From Clostridiales bacterium (GTDB lineage Bacteria; Bacillota; Clostridia; Christensenellales; Borkfalkiaceae), in NCBI GenBank assembly GCA_015069525.1, contig SVIK01000027.1, positions 1-15,930 on the forward strand: a DNA stretch of 15,930 nucleotides, written 5' to 3'. Shown here one piece after another: positions 5,594 to 12,955 of this stretch (the stretch's first letter is position 1; every line of letters begins with the position of its first letter). Both the position numbers and the translations under genes were made by a program. A model generated the notes under the pieces. It was not told the origin of the DNA. It worked only from the letters and a program-made list of their open reading frames with translations, and did not search any database.

Positions 5594-7195
5594 ATGAAAA
5601 AATTAAGCAAAAGAAAAATGCAATGGATAGAGCGGACGGTCGCCAACGATAGGGGGTACAAAATTTATTTGTACAACCGTTTTTTTGCGTTCTTATTTTC
5701 CGCGTTATTGCAATTAGGGCTTTTCTGTTTTTTTGCGTTTTTGCTCATATACAATTCCCGCTACGCTTTTATTCTGCAAACTTGCATGTTTGCGTTGCAG
5801 GTTTTATTTTTGCTCATTATTCTCAATCGTCACCCTCGTCCTTCGACGAAAATGGGTTGGATATTGCTCGTAGTGATGATTCCGTTTTTCGGCGTGCCTT
5901 GGTACCTACTCAACGGCATGGTTCGTCCCCAACGGAAGATGAAAAAGAAACTTTTGAAAGCAAGAAAAGAAAATCGTGAGGCGATTGCGCAATTCTACGG
6001 CGAGCGCCCCTTGCCCAACCCCACGAACCGAGCCGACGCCATCACGCGCTATCTTGCCGAGCACGCGGGCTACCCCGTGTGCTACGACGGCGAAGTCAAG
6101 TATTATAAAGCGGGGGAGGAGATGTTCCCCGACATGCTAAAAGCGCTCGAAAGCGCGGAAAAATTTATTTTGGTAGAGTACTTTATTATCGCGCACGGAA
6201 AAATGTGGAGCGAAATCCGTAAAATCCTGTTAGAAAAGGCATCCTTGGGTGTACAAGTGCGGATAATCTACGACGATTTCGGTTGTATGACGACGTTGCC
6301 TCCTCGGTATGAAAAATACTTAGAGAAGCTCAGCGAGAATATCAAATGTATCACGTTTAATAACGTTATTCCGATGTTTGCGCTCCGCATGAACAATCGC
6401 GACCATAGAAAAATGCTCATTATCGACGGTAAGACGGCGTTCACGGGCGGAATCAACGTCGCGGACGAATACATTGGGGAGAAGCGTCGTTTTGGGTATT
6501 GGAAGGACACGGGCGTACGGATAGAGGGTGACGGCGTCATGTCGATGACGCTTGCGTTTATGGACATGTGGAACGCCTTTTCGAAGGAAAAGGAGGACGT
6601 AAGGGACTACCTTTTGCCTCGTAGCGAAACGCACGACGCGGAAACGACGTCTTTCCGCGTGCAACCGTACGACAACTCGCCTTTGCACGAGCCGAACACC
6701 GCCGAAGCGGTATACGCGGACATGATTCAACGCGCGGAAAAATCGGTATGGATATTCACGCCCTATTTGGTTTTGGACGAGTACATGCGCGAGCTGTTAT
6801 GTGCATCCGCGCTACGCGGGGTAGACGTGCGTATCGTCACGCCGGCTATACCCGACAAGAAAATCGTATACCGTTTGACGCGCGCCAACTACGGCGTGCT
6901 CATGAAAGCGGGCGTCAAGATTTACGAATACACCCCGGGCTTTATCCACGCCAAGAACATGCTTTGCGACGGCAAGAGCGCGGTTGTCGGCACGATAAAC
7001 CTCGATTATAGGAGCTTATATCATCACTTTGAAAACGGCGTATATTTCAGCGGTTGCGAAGCGGTGCAAGAGGTGGAAAGGGATTGTGAAGAGGTATTTG
7101 CCGTTTCTCGGTTATGTACGAAAGAGGACGTAAAAAGCTCGTTGATAGGAAGACTGGTCGATTCGCTTTTGCGCGTCTTTGAAACGTTGTTATAA
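5594..7195 (+). CDS. cls: Cardiolipin synthase (phospholipase D family)
   Basis: Cardiolipin synthase joins two phosphatidylglycerol molecules to make cardiolipin and glycerol at the cytoplasmic membrane. The 533-residue protein has the standard layout. There are hydrophobic segments at about residues 30-53, 57-78 and 88-106 (the last GWILLVVMIPFFGVPWYLL, as in the PLDc_N region). Two phospholipase D catalytic domains follow, each with an HKD motif: His271 in HRKMLIIDGKTAFTGGINV, and His452 in HAKNMLCDGKSAVVGTINLD. Both HxK(x4)D motifs are complete. The length is slightly above the usual 480-510. The AGAGG at 5583-5587 supports the ATG at 5594, and a perfect promoter lies just upstream. The zinc-ribbon gene starts 11 bases after the stop, so the two form an operon. 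Confidence 0.95.
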   Translation: MKKLSKRKMQWIERTVANDRGYKIYLYNRFFAFLFSALLQLGLFCFFAFLLIYNSRYAFILQTCMFALQVLFLLIILNRHPRPSTKMGWILLVVMIPFFGVPWYLLNGMVRPQRKMKKKLLKARKENREAIAQFYGERPLPNPTNRADAITRYLAEHAGYPVCYDGEVKYYKAGEEMFPDMLKALESAEKFILVEYFIIAHGKMWSEIRKILLEKASLGVQVRIIYDDFGCMTTLPPRYEKYLEKLSENIKCITFNNVIPMFALRMNNRDHRKMLIIDGKTAFTGGINVADEYIGEKRRFGYWKDTGVRIEGDGVMSMTLAFMDMWNAFSKEKEDVRDYLLPRSETHDAETTSFRVQPYDNSPLHEPNTAEAVYADMIQRAEKSVWIFTPYLVLDEYMRELLCASALRGVDVRIVTPAIPDKKIVYRLTRANYGVLMKAGVKIYEYTPGFIHAKNMLCDGKSAVVGTINLDYRSLYHHFENGVYFSGCEAVQEVERDCEEVFAVSRLCTKEDVKSSLIGRLVDSLLRVFETLL

Positions 7196-7206
7196 GGATA
7201 GAAAAA

Positions 7207-7569
7207 ATGAAAAAGAATACAAGGGCAGAAAAACGTGCGGAAGAAGCGCGTATCATAGCGGAAATGGAGAGCGCGATGCGGGGGGAAGATTTTATAACCG
7301 CGCCCACGCCTTCCTCCGCCTCCAAACCCCAAAAACCGCAAGACCAAGCGGGTATGTACGCGTCGAAAGAGAAAAACGCGGAAAAAGCGGAGGAAAAAAT
7401 CTATTGTAAACGGTGTAAATCTCGCATGGAAAAGGGGGTTTGCCCCGTCTGTGGATACCGTGTTTATACGCCGATGGACGAGGGGAAAATCAAAAAAATT
7501 CGCCTCATCGTCGCAGGCGTTTGTATCCTAGCGTTTTTAGCGCTGTTTTTAGCGTTGCGTCTTACATAA
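7207..7569 (+). CDS. Small zinc-ribbon protein with C-terminal membrane helix
   Basis: I do not recognise a named family for this 120-residue protein. Residues 1-65 are charged, rich in Ala, Glu and Lys, and probably helical or disordered. A zinc ribbon follows with Cys67, Cys70, Cys79 and Cys82 (CKRC then CPVCG). After a short basic stretch (KIKKIR) a single hydrophobic helix at about 99-118 ends the protein, as in tail-anchored proteins with the ribbon in the cytoplasm. An AAGGATAG-like site lies about six bases before the ATG. It sits 11 bases after cls and before a clear terminator, so it belongs to the cls transcript. That suggests a membrane-related role, but this is inference from position only. 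Confidence 0.8.
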   Translation: MKKNTRAEKRAEEARIIAEMESAMRGEDFITAPTPSSASKPQKPQDQAGMYASKEKNAEKAEEKIYCKRCKSRMEKGVCPVCGYRVYTPMDEGKIKKIRLIVAGVCILAFLALFLALRLT

Positions 7570-7597
7570 AGCTTGTATATAACGAAAAGCGCAGTTT

Positions 7598-7625
7598 CGC
7601 CTCCTTATAGGAGGCGTTTTGCTTG
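7598..7625 (+). terminator. Rho-independent terminator of the cls operon
   Basis: CGCCTCCT (7598-7605) pairs with AGGAGGCG (7609-7616) across a TAT loop, giving an 8-bp GC-rich stem followed by TTTTGCTTGTTTTT. It lies 28 bases after the stop of the zinc-ribbon gene. Confidence 0.9.
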
Positions 7626-7654
7626 TTTTTCATAATCTTTCCTTAAAAATCCTA

Positions 7655-7683
7655 TTTACATTGAAAAAAAAGTATGCTATAAT
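7655..7683 (+). promoter_or_regulatory. Extended -10 sigma-A promoter for the nuclease operon
   Basis: TTTACA (7655-7660), 17 bases, TATAAT (7678-7683), with TG at 7675-7676 forming an extended -10. It lies directly after the cls terminator and about 24 bases before the GTG start of the SbcD/YhaO-like gene, so that gene pair is an independent transcription unit. Confidence 0.88.
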
Positions 7684-7706
7684 AGATTGGAAAAGGAGCA
7701 AAAAGC

Positions 7707-8795
7707 GTGAAGATTATACATACGGGAGATATTCATCTCGGTATCCCTTTGCACCATTTGCCAAGGGAAAAAGAGAAACTTCGCAAAGCCGAAATTCTGG
7801 ACGGATTTCGGCGCCTTTGCGCGTATGCAAAATCGAACGGCGTCACCGCAGTCCTTATCGCAGGCGACCTCTTTGACGATAACGAGATAGAAAGCAGTCT
7901 TATCAAGGAAGTATGCACGGCGATAGAGCAGGCAAAGCCCACGCTTTTTTTCTACGTGACGGGCAATCACGACGAAGGGATAAGCCTTTCCGGCGCGCCC
8001 GATAACCTTTTCCGCTTCGGTAAAACCCACGCGTGGACGAGCTACGCTTTGGACGAGGGCGTGACGATAACGGGCATGGACTTTTCCGATTATTCCGCGC
8101 ACAATTTTTCCGCGCTTTCCCTTTCGCCTGATAATTATAACGTCGTCTTGTTGCACGGCAATATGCAAGGCGGACAAGGGGGCAAAGAGGATAGAGAAAC
8201 GTTGCCCGCGGGGTATTTACAAAATAAGTATATCGACTATTTGGCGCTCGGTCATATCCATATCCCCGACGGGACGTGCAAACGCCTTGATACGCGCGGA
8301 AAATTCCGTTATTGCGGTTGCTTAGAGGGGAAAGGCATGGATGAAATCGGCAAGCGCGGTTTCTTTCTTTTGGAGATAGAACGTGGCACGCTGATAAGCG
8401 AAAAATTCTACACGTTCGCCCGTAGGGAAGTGGTGGAAAAGCGGGTAGACATCTCCGCGTGCAATTCGTATGCGGACATGGAGGAAGCGGTATTTTCTTC
8501 GCTTCGTGGGGAGAACACGGAAAACGTTCTTCGCCTCGTGCTTTGCGGTAATTATAAAGAGGGGCTTCGTAAGGAGCTTGCCCTTCTTTCCTCCCGCCTT
8601 TGCGAACGCTTCTTCCACGCCAAGGTCGTAGACGAAAGCCGTTTGTATATCGACCCGAACGCCTATAAGACGGACTGTACGGAGCGTGGCGAATTTATTC
8701 GCGAGCTTTCCCGTTATCAAATGGACGCGCGGTTAAAAGAGGAGATTTTAGAGGTAGGGTTAAAAGCGCTTGCAGGGGAGGAAATCGACTTATGA
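7707..8795 (+). CDS. SbcD/YhaO-family DNA exonuclease (Mre11-like metallophosphoesterase)
   Basis: This is the nuclease half of a bacterial Mre11/Rad50-like pair acting on DNA ends. The 362-residue protein shows all five metallophosphoesterase motifs: GDIH (Asp8, His10), GDLFDD (Asp54), GNHD (Asn87, His88), LHGN (His150) and GHIH (His183, His185). These residues bind two metal ions, typically manganese. The catalytic domain covers about residues 1-225 and the rest is a capping and partner-binding region. No signal peptide is present, so it is cytoplasmic. The start is GTG at 7707, chosen because AAGGAG (7693-7698) lies eight bases upstream and MKIIHTGDIHLG is the family N-terminus. Its stop overlaps the next gene's ATG by four bases (ATGA), which indicates translational coupling. 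The length and partner fit YhaO of Bacillus subtilis as well as, or better than, SbcD. I am sure of the enzyme class, less so of the exact subfamily. Confidence 0.92.
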   Translation: MKIIHTGDIHLGIPLHHLPREKEKLRKAEILDGFRRLCAYAKSNGVTAVLIAGDLFDDNEIESSLIKEVCTAIEQAKPTLFFYVTGNHDEGISLSGAPDNLFRFGKTHAWTSYALDEGVTITGMDFSDYSAHNFSALSLSPDNYNVVLLHGNMQGGQGGKEDRETLPAGYLQNKYIDYLALGHIHIPDGTCKRLDTRGKFRYCGCLEGKGMDEIGKRGFFLLEIERGTLISEKFYTFARREVVEKRVDISACNSYADMEEAVFSSLRGENTENVLRLVLCGNYKEGLRKELALLSSRLCERFFHAKVVDESRLYIDPNAYKTDCTERGEFIRELSRYQMDARLKEEILEVGLKALAGEEIDL

Positions 8796-11044
8796 GAATT
8801 CTTTCCTGTCACATCACGGGCTTTGGCAAATTCGTAAACCGTGCCTTTGACTTATCCGCCCCCGTCGTCGTTTGTAAGCAAGAAAACGGCTGGGGCAAAA
8901 CGACGATAGCGGACTTTATAGAATGTATGCTTTACGGCATGGATAACGGCAGAAAAGCGAGCGTCGCGCAAAACCTTCGTACCAAGTACGAGCCGTGGTC
9001 GGGCGCGCGCTATGGCGGAGCGCTCGTCATAGAGGAGCGAGGCAAAACGTACCGTATCGAGCGTACCTTTGGCAAAACGCCGTCGGCGGACACGGTGCGC
9101 GTATTCGACGGCAACAATATGGCGTGCTACGATTTTGGGGATAGGGCGCAAACGCTTGGCGAAGTGCTTTTTGGGGTAGATAGAGAAAGCTACCGTCGCA
9201 CGGCGTATATCCCGCAAGGGGAAACGCAAACGGAGTGTTTAACGGGGGATATCAAGAGCAAGCTTTTGTCTATTCTTTCCGCCACGCCCAGCGATAGTAC
9301 GGCGCAAAAGGCGATGGATAGGCTGGACAATGCCGAGCGTGCTCTTCGTGCAAAACGTCGTCCTGCGAAAGGCAAATTGGACGAAATTGACGAAAAACTT
9401 GCGTATATCGAAGCGCAAAAGGCGGATTGTATTCGCGCTTCGCAAGCGTTGTGTGCGCAAAGAGAAACGCTCGCCACGTATACGCAAAAAATGCAAAATT
9501 ACACGGCGGAACTGCAAAAACTTTCCTCCCTTTTAGAGGAATATACAAGGCGTGGGGAAATGGTGGCGAACCGTGCCGTCCGCAAGGAAATGGAAACGAC
9601 GTACGCAAACGCCAGCGAGGCGTTGAAGGAGCTTTCCCTTTTCTTTGGACAAATCGACCCTCGCACGTTAAATACGGAGGGTTTGGAAAACGCCGTCATG
9701 GAATTTTACGCGTTAAAAGGGGAGATAGAGGGGCTGGAAAGCAAGCTCGTCGCACTTTCAGCGCAAGATAAGGAAAGGGAACTTTTGCAAACGCAACTTT
9801 CCGCGTGTGAAAAGACGATAGAAAGCTACGAAATGCTTGCGCAAACGCAGGCGAAGAAAGACGAAAGGGAAAAGAAGAAAGCGCGAGGCGACGCAAAATA
9901 TTCCAAAAAACGTCGTAAACGGGGTATGTTCGTGCTTTGCTTATCCCTGATTATCGCCATTTTAGGGGCGGTATTTTCGGAAACGTCAAAGGCGCTCGGT
10001 ATCGTAATGCTTGTTTTAGGGGTGCTGGGTACGCTGTACGGTTTCGGCACGGTGTATCGCCATACGAAAGGCTTGCCCGCAAGGAAAAAACGCCGTTTAA
10101 TCTTTGACGACCCCGAGGTAGAAGCTCGCTATAAGGCAACGCTGGAAGAGGCGGACGCGTTAAGCGCAAAGCTTGCCGAATACGAAAAGACGGGCGGTGG
10201 CAATTACGCGCTTGCACTTGCGGAAATCGAGCAAAAGAAATCGCGTGCAAGCGCGCTGGAAAACGCGATAAGCGGATTTATTGCCAACTTCCGTTTCGAG
10301 GCGGTTTACGATTACCGCTCTGCACTTTCCCGCATTAAGGAAAGCGTAGCGGACTATATCCGTTTTAGCGACGCCACGACGGAGTACGCACAAAAAATCT
10401 CCGCGCTCGCTCCCGTTGCGGATACGGGGATTATTGCCGACTATTCGCAGGCGGACGTGGAGGAGATTTCCCGCCGTCGTATTTCAATAGAACGGGAAAG
10501 GGAACGTTTAAGAGGGGAATACGCGCGCATATACGCGGAAACGGAGAATTTAGAAACGCAAGCGTTCCGCTTAAAGGAATATCAGGCGGAGGCGCTTCGT
10601 TTAGAGGAAGAAAAAGCGCGTTTAGAGCGTCGTCTTACGGCAATCCGTTCGGCGAAAGAGCTACTTTCTCGCGCTCGGGCGAATATGGCGACGCGTTATT
10701 TAGACCCCGTGGAAAACAACTGTCGTAGGTATGCGGAAATTTTAGGGTTTTCGTTGCCTGCAAAGCTACGTTTCAGCGGAGAGGGCTTGCCGATGATGGA
10801 GGAAAGCGGTGCGTTGCGCGCCACCGATTATTATAGTTTAGGTCTTCGGGAGCTTCTTGATTTTTGCGTACGTATCGCCCTTGCGGAAACGCTGTACACG
10901 GGTGCACGTCCACCGCTTATTTTGGACGACCCGTTTGCAAACCTTGACGACGATAAGACGTTGCGGGCGAAATCGTTGGTGCAAGAGCTTTCGAAAAAAT
11001 ACCAGATTTTATATTTTACCTGCAAACAAGAAAGGACGTTGTAG
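8792..11044 (+). CDS. SbcC/YhaN-like AAA ATPase with central membrane hairpin
   Basis: This 750-residue protein is the ATPase partner of the preceding nuclease. Residues 1-150 form the N-terminal half of a Rad50-type ATPase: ITGFGKF, then the P-loop QENGWGKTT (Lys36), a variant lacking the first glycine of the classical Walker A, and YIPQGE, resembling a Q-loop. Residues about 165-370 and 430-640 are charged, Leu-rich coiled coil. Between them, at about 379-396 and 403-424, lie two hydrophobic helices flanked by basic residues (KKRRKRG before, ARKKRR after). The C-terminal half has the ABC signature YYSLGLRELLDFCVRIAL (Ser682), Walker B LILDDPF (Asp712, Asp713) and a D-loop ANLDD. There is no CxxC zinc hook at the coiled-coil apex; the membrane hairpin takes its place. 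This matches YhaN rather than SbcC, though YhaN is longer (about 960 residues). It should tether the DNA-processing complex to the membrane. A terminator follows the stop. Confidence 0.88.
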   Translation: MRILSCHITGFGKFVNRAFDLSAPVVVCKQENGWGKTTIADFIECMLYGMDNGRKASVAQNLRTKYEPWSGARYGGALVIEERGKTYRIERTFGKTPSADTVRVFDGNNMACYDFGDRAQTLGEVLFGVDRESYRRTAYIPQGETQTECLTGDIKSKLLSILSATPSDSTAQKAMDRLDNAERALRAKRRPAKGKLDEIDEKLAYIEAQKADCIRASQALCAQRETLATYTQKMQNYTAELQKLSSLLEEYTRRGEMVANRAVRKEMETTYANASEALKELSLFFGQIDPRTLNTEGLENAVMEFYALKGEIEGLESKLVALSAQDKERELLQTQLSACEKTIESYEMLAQTQAKKDEREKKKARGDAKYSKKRRKRGMFVLCLSLIIAILGAVFSETSKALGIVMLVLGVLGTLYGFGTVYRHTKGLPARKKRRLIFDDPEVEARYKATLEEADALSAKLAEYEKTGGGNYALALAEIEQKKSRASALENAISGFIANFRFEAVYDYRSALSRIKESVADYIRFSDATTEYAQKISALAPVADTGIIADYSQADVEEISRRRISIERERERLRGEYARIYAETENLETQAFRLKEYQAEALRLEEEKARLERRLTAIRSAKELLSRARANMATRYLDPVENNCRRYAEILGFSLPAKLRFSGEGLPMMEESGALRATDYYSLGLRELLDFCVRIALAETLYTGARPPLILDDPFANLDDDKTLRAKSLVQELSKKYQILYFTCKQERTL

Positions 11045-11051
11045 GGGGATG

Positions 11052-11080
11052 AAATTCTCGTGAAAGCGAGGATTTTTCCT
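11052..11080 (+). terminator. Rho-independent terminator of the nuclease operon
   Basis: AAATTCTCG (11052-11060) pairs with CGAGGATTT (11067-11075), one pair being a G-T wobble, around a TGAAAG loop, and runs into T5-CC-TTT. It begins seven bases after the stop of the ATPase gene. Confidence 0.8.
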
Positions 11081-11090
11081 TTAAAAACGG

Positions 11091-11119
11091 TTGACATTAT
11101 ATTTTATAAAAAATATAAT
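11091..11119 (+). promoter_or_regulatory. Sigma-A promoter for the ABC exporter operon
   Basis: TTGACA (11091-11096), 17 bases, TATAAT (11114-11119): a perfect vegetative promoter in an AT-rich stretch. Transcription should begin near 11126, giving a leader of about 30 bases that carries AAGGAG at 11144-11149 before the ATG at 11156. Confidence 0.9.
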
Positions 11120-11155
11120 AATAATTGTTAAGTAGTTTATAAAAAGGAGAGAACA

Positions 11156-12955
11156 ATGGCAGGAACGGTGAAGACGCTTATCAAAAGCGTAAGAGAATAT
11201 AAAAAACCGTCGATTATCACTCCGCTATTTATGACGTTAGAGGCTTTTTGCGAATGTTTTATTCCCTTTGTCATGGCAAAGATGATAGGGGCGATAGACC
11301 CGCAGGCTTCGGGCTTTGTCGGTAGCGATGCGATTATGTCGCAAATTTTAAAATACGGAGCCATCTTATTAGGGCTTGCTATCGTTTCCATGACGAGTGG
11401 TGCGCTTGCGGGCAAGTACGCCGCGACGGCAAGTTGTGGTTTTGCGAAGAACTTGCGCCACGATATGTTTTATAGGGTGCAACGTTTTTCGTTTTCTAAC
11501 GTGGATAAATTCTCGTCCTCTTCGCTCGTTACGCGTATGACGACGGACGTGGCAAACGTGCGTATGGCCTATCAAATGTGCTTGCGTATTGCTATCCGCG
11601 TGCCGTTGCAATTTATCTTTGCGATAATCATGAGCTTTTCTATCAATCCCCGTCTTGCGTGGATATTCCTTGCGATAGTGCCCGTGTTGGCGCTCATCAT
11701 CATCTTGCTCATGCGTTTCGTAATGCCTTTTTTCCGTCGTATCTTCAAAAAATACGATGCCCTCAATAATTCGGTGCAAGAAAACGTAGGTGGTATCCGC
11801 GTAGTCAAATCGTTCGTACGCGAAGAATACGAAACGGAGAAATTCAATAAATCGGCAGACGAAGTGAGAAAAGACTTCACCAAAGCAGAACGCATTTTGG
11901 CAATCACCAGCCCGATGATGACGTTCTTTATCAACTTTGCCTCTATTCTCATTTCAGTATTTGCGGTATTTGCGATTATCGACAAAACGCATTGGGCGTC
12001 GTTTGCAGGCTTTGAAAAGGGGCAATTCTCCGCCCTTATCACGTACGGAATACAAATGCTTTCGGCGCTTATGATGTTCTCTATGATATTCGTCATGATT
12101 ACGATGTCGCTCGAATCCGCCCGCCGTATTTCGGAGGTATTGAACGAGCAATCGGATATCGTCAGCCCCAAGTCGGGAAAGACGACGGTAGAGAACGGCG
12201 AAATCCGTTTTGAAGACGTTTCCTTTAAGTATTCGAAGACGGCGGAACAGTACGCGTTGTCGGATATCAATTTAACGATAAATTCAGGCGAAACGGTCGG
12301 GATTTTGGGTGGTACGGGTTCATCGAAAACGACGCTTATCCAGCTTATCCCCCGCTTGTACGATACGACGGAAGGTAGCGTATACGTAGGCGGAGTGAAC
12401 GTTAAGGACTACGATTTGGACGCATTAAGAAAGGACGTATCCGTCGTTTTGCAAAAGAACGTGCTTTTCTCAGGCACGATTAAAGACAACCTTCGTTGGG
12501 GGGACGAAAACGCCACCGACGAGGACATAATAAGGGTGTGCAAACTTGCGCAAGCGGACGAATTCGTCCGTTCCTTCCCCGACGGCTACGATACGTTTAT
12601 CGAGCAGGGTGGTACGAACGTTTCAGGCGGTCAAAAGCAACGTCTTTGTATTGCGCGTGCGCTTCTTAGAAAACCGAAGATTTTAATTTTGGACGATTCG
12701 ACGAGTGCCGTCGACACCAAGACGGACGCGCTTATTCGTCACGCGTTCAAGGAAGAAATTCCTGATACGACGAAGATAATTATCGCTCAACGCGTATCCT
12801 CGGTAGAACACGCGGACAAAATTCTCATTTTAGACGGCGGAAAAATTATTGCCTGCGGAAAACACGAAACGCTTCTTAAAACGAGCGCCGTTTACCGCGA
12901 GATTTACGATACGCAAACGAAAGGCAAAGAAAAAGAAGAGGGGGGTGAAGCGTAA
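11156..12955 (+). CDS. ABC exporter subunit 1 (degenerate ATP site)
   Basis: This is a 599-residue half-transporter with an N-terminal six-helix membrane domain (about residues 15-320) and a C-terminal ATPase domain (about 345-595), the architecture of multidrug, lipid or peptide exporters. Walker A is GGTGSSKTT (385-393, Lys391), with Ser390 where glycine is usual, a variant I know from Clostridia exporters. The signature is VSGGQ (489-493). Two catalytic positions are altered: Walker B ends LDD, so Asp514 replaces the catalytic glutamate, and the switch histidine is Gln545 (IIAQRVSS). These changes mark the degenerate half of heterodimeric exporters such as TM287/288 or BmrCD. The start is supported by AAGGAG at 11144-11149. 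The stop overlaps the next gene's start by one base (TAATG). The substrate cannot be read from the sequence, and no regulator gene is adjacent. Confidence 0.93.
   Translation: MAGTVKTLIKSVREYKKPSIITPLFMTLEAFCECFIPFVMAKMIGAIDPQASGFVGSDAIMSQILKYGAILLGLAIVSMTSGALAGKYAATASCGFAKNLRHDMFYRVQRFSFSNVDKFSSSSLVTRMTTDVANVRMAYQMCLRIAIRVPLQFIFAIIMSFSINPRLAWIFLAIVPVLALIIILLMRFVMPFFRRIFKKYDALNNSVQENVGGIRVVKSFVREEYETEKFNKSADEVRKDFTKAERILAITSPMMTFFINFASILISVFAVFAIIDKTHWASFAGFEKGQFSALITYGIQMLSALMMFSMIFVMITMSLESARRISEVLNEQSDIVSPKSGKTTVENGEIRFEDVSFKYSKTAEQYALSDINLTINSGETVGILGGTGSSKTTLIQLIPRLYDTTEGSVYVGGVNVKDYDLDALRKDVSVVLQKNVLFSGTIKDNLRWGDENATDEDIIRVCKLAQADEFVRSFPDGYDTFIEQGGTNVSGGQKQRLCIARALLRKPKILILDDSTSAVDTKTDALIRHAFKEEIPDTTKIIIAQRVSSVEHADKILILDGGKIIACGKHETLLKTSAVYREIYDTQTKGKEKEEGGEA

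Noticed and set aside
11572..12270. 232-codon open frame on the minus strand
   Set aside because: It lies inside the ABC subunit 1 gene on the opposite strand and has no recognisable motif or ribosome site.
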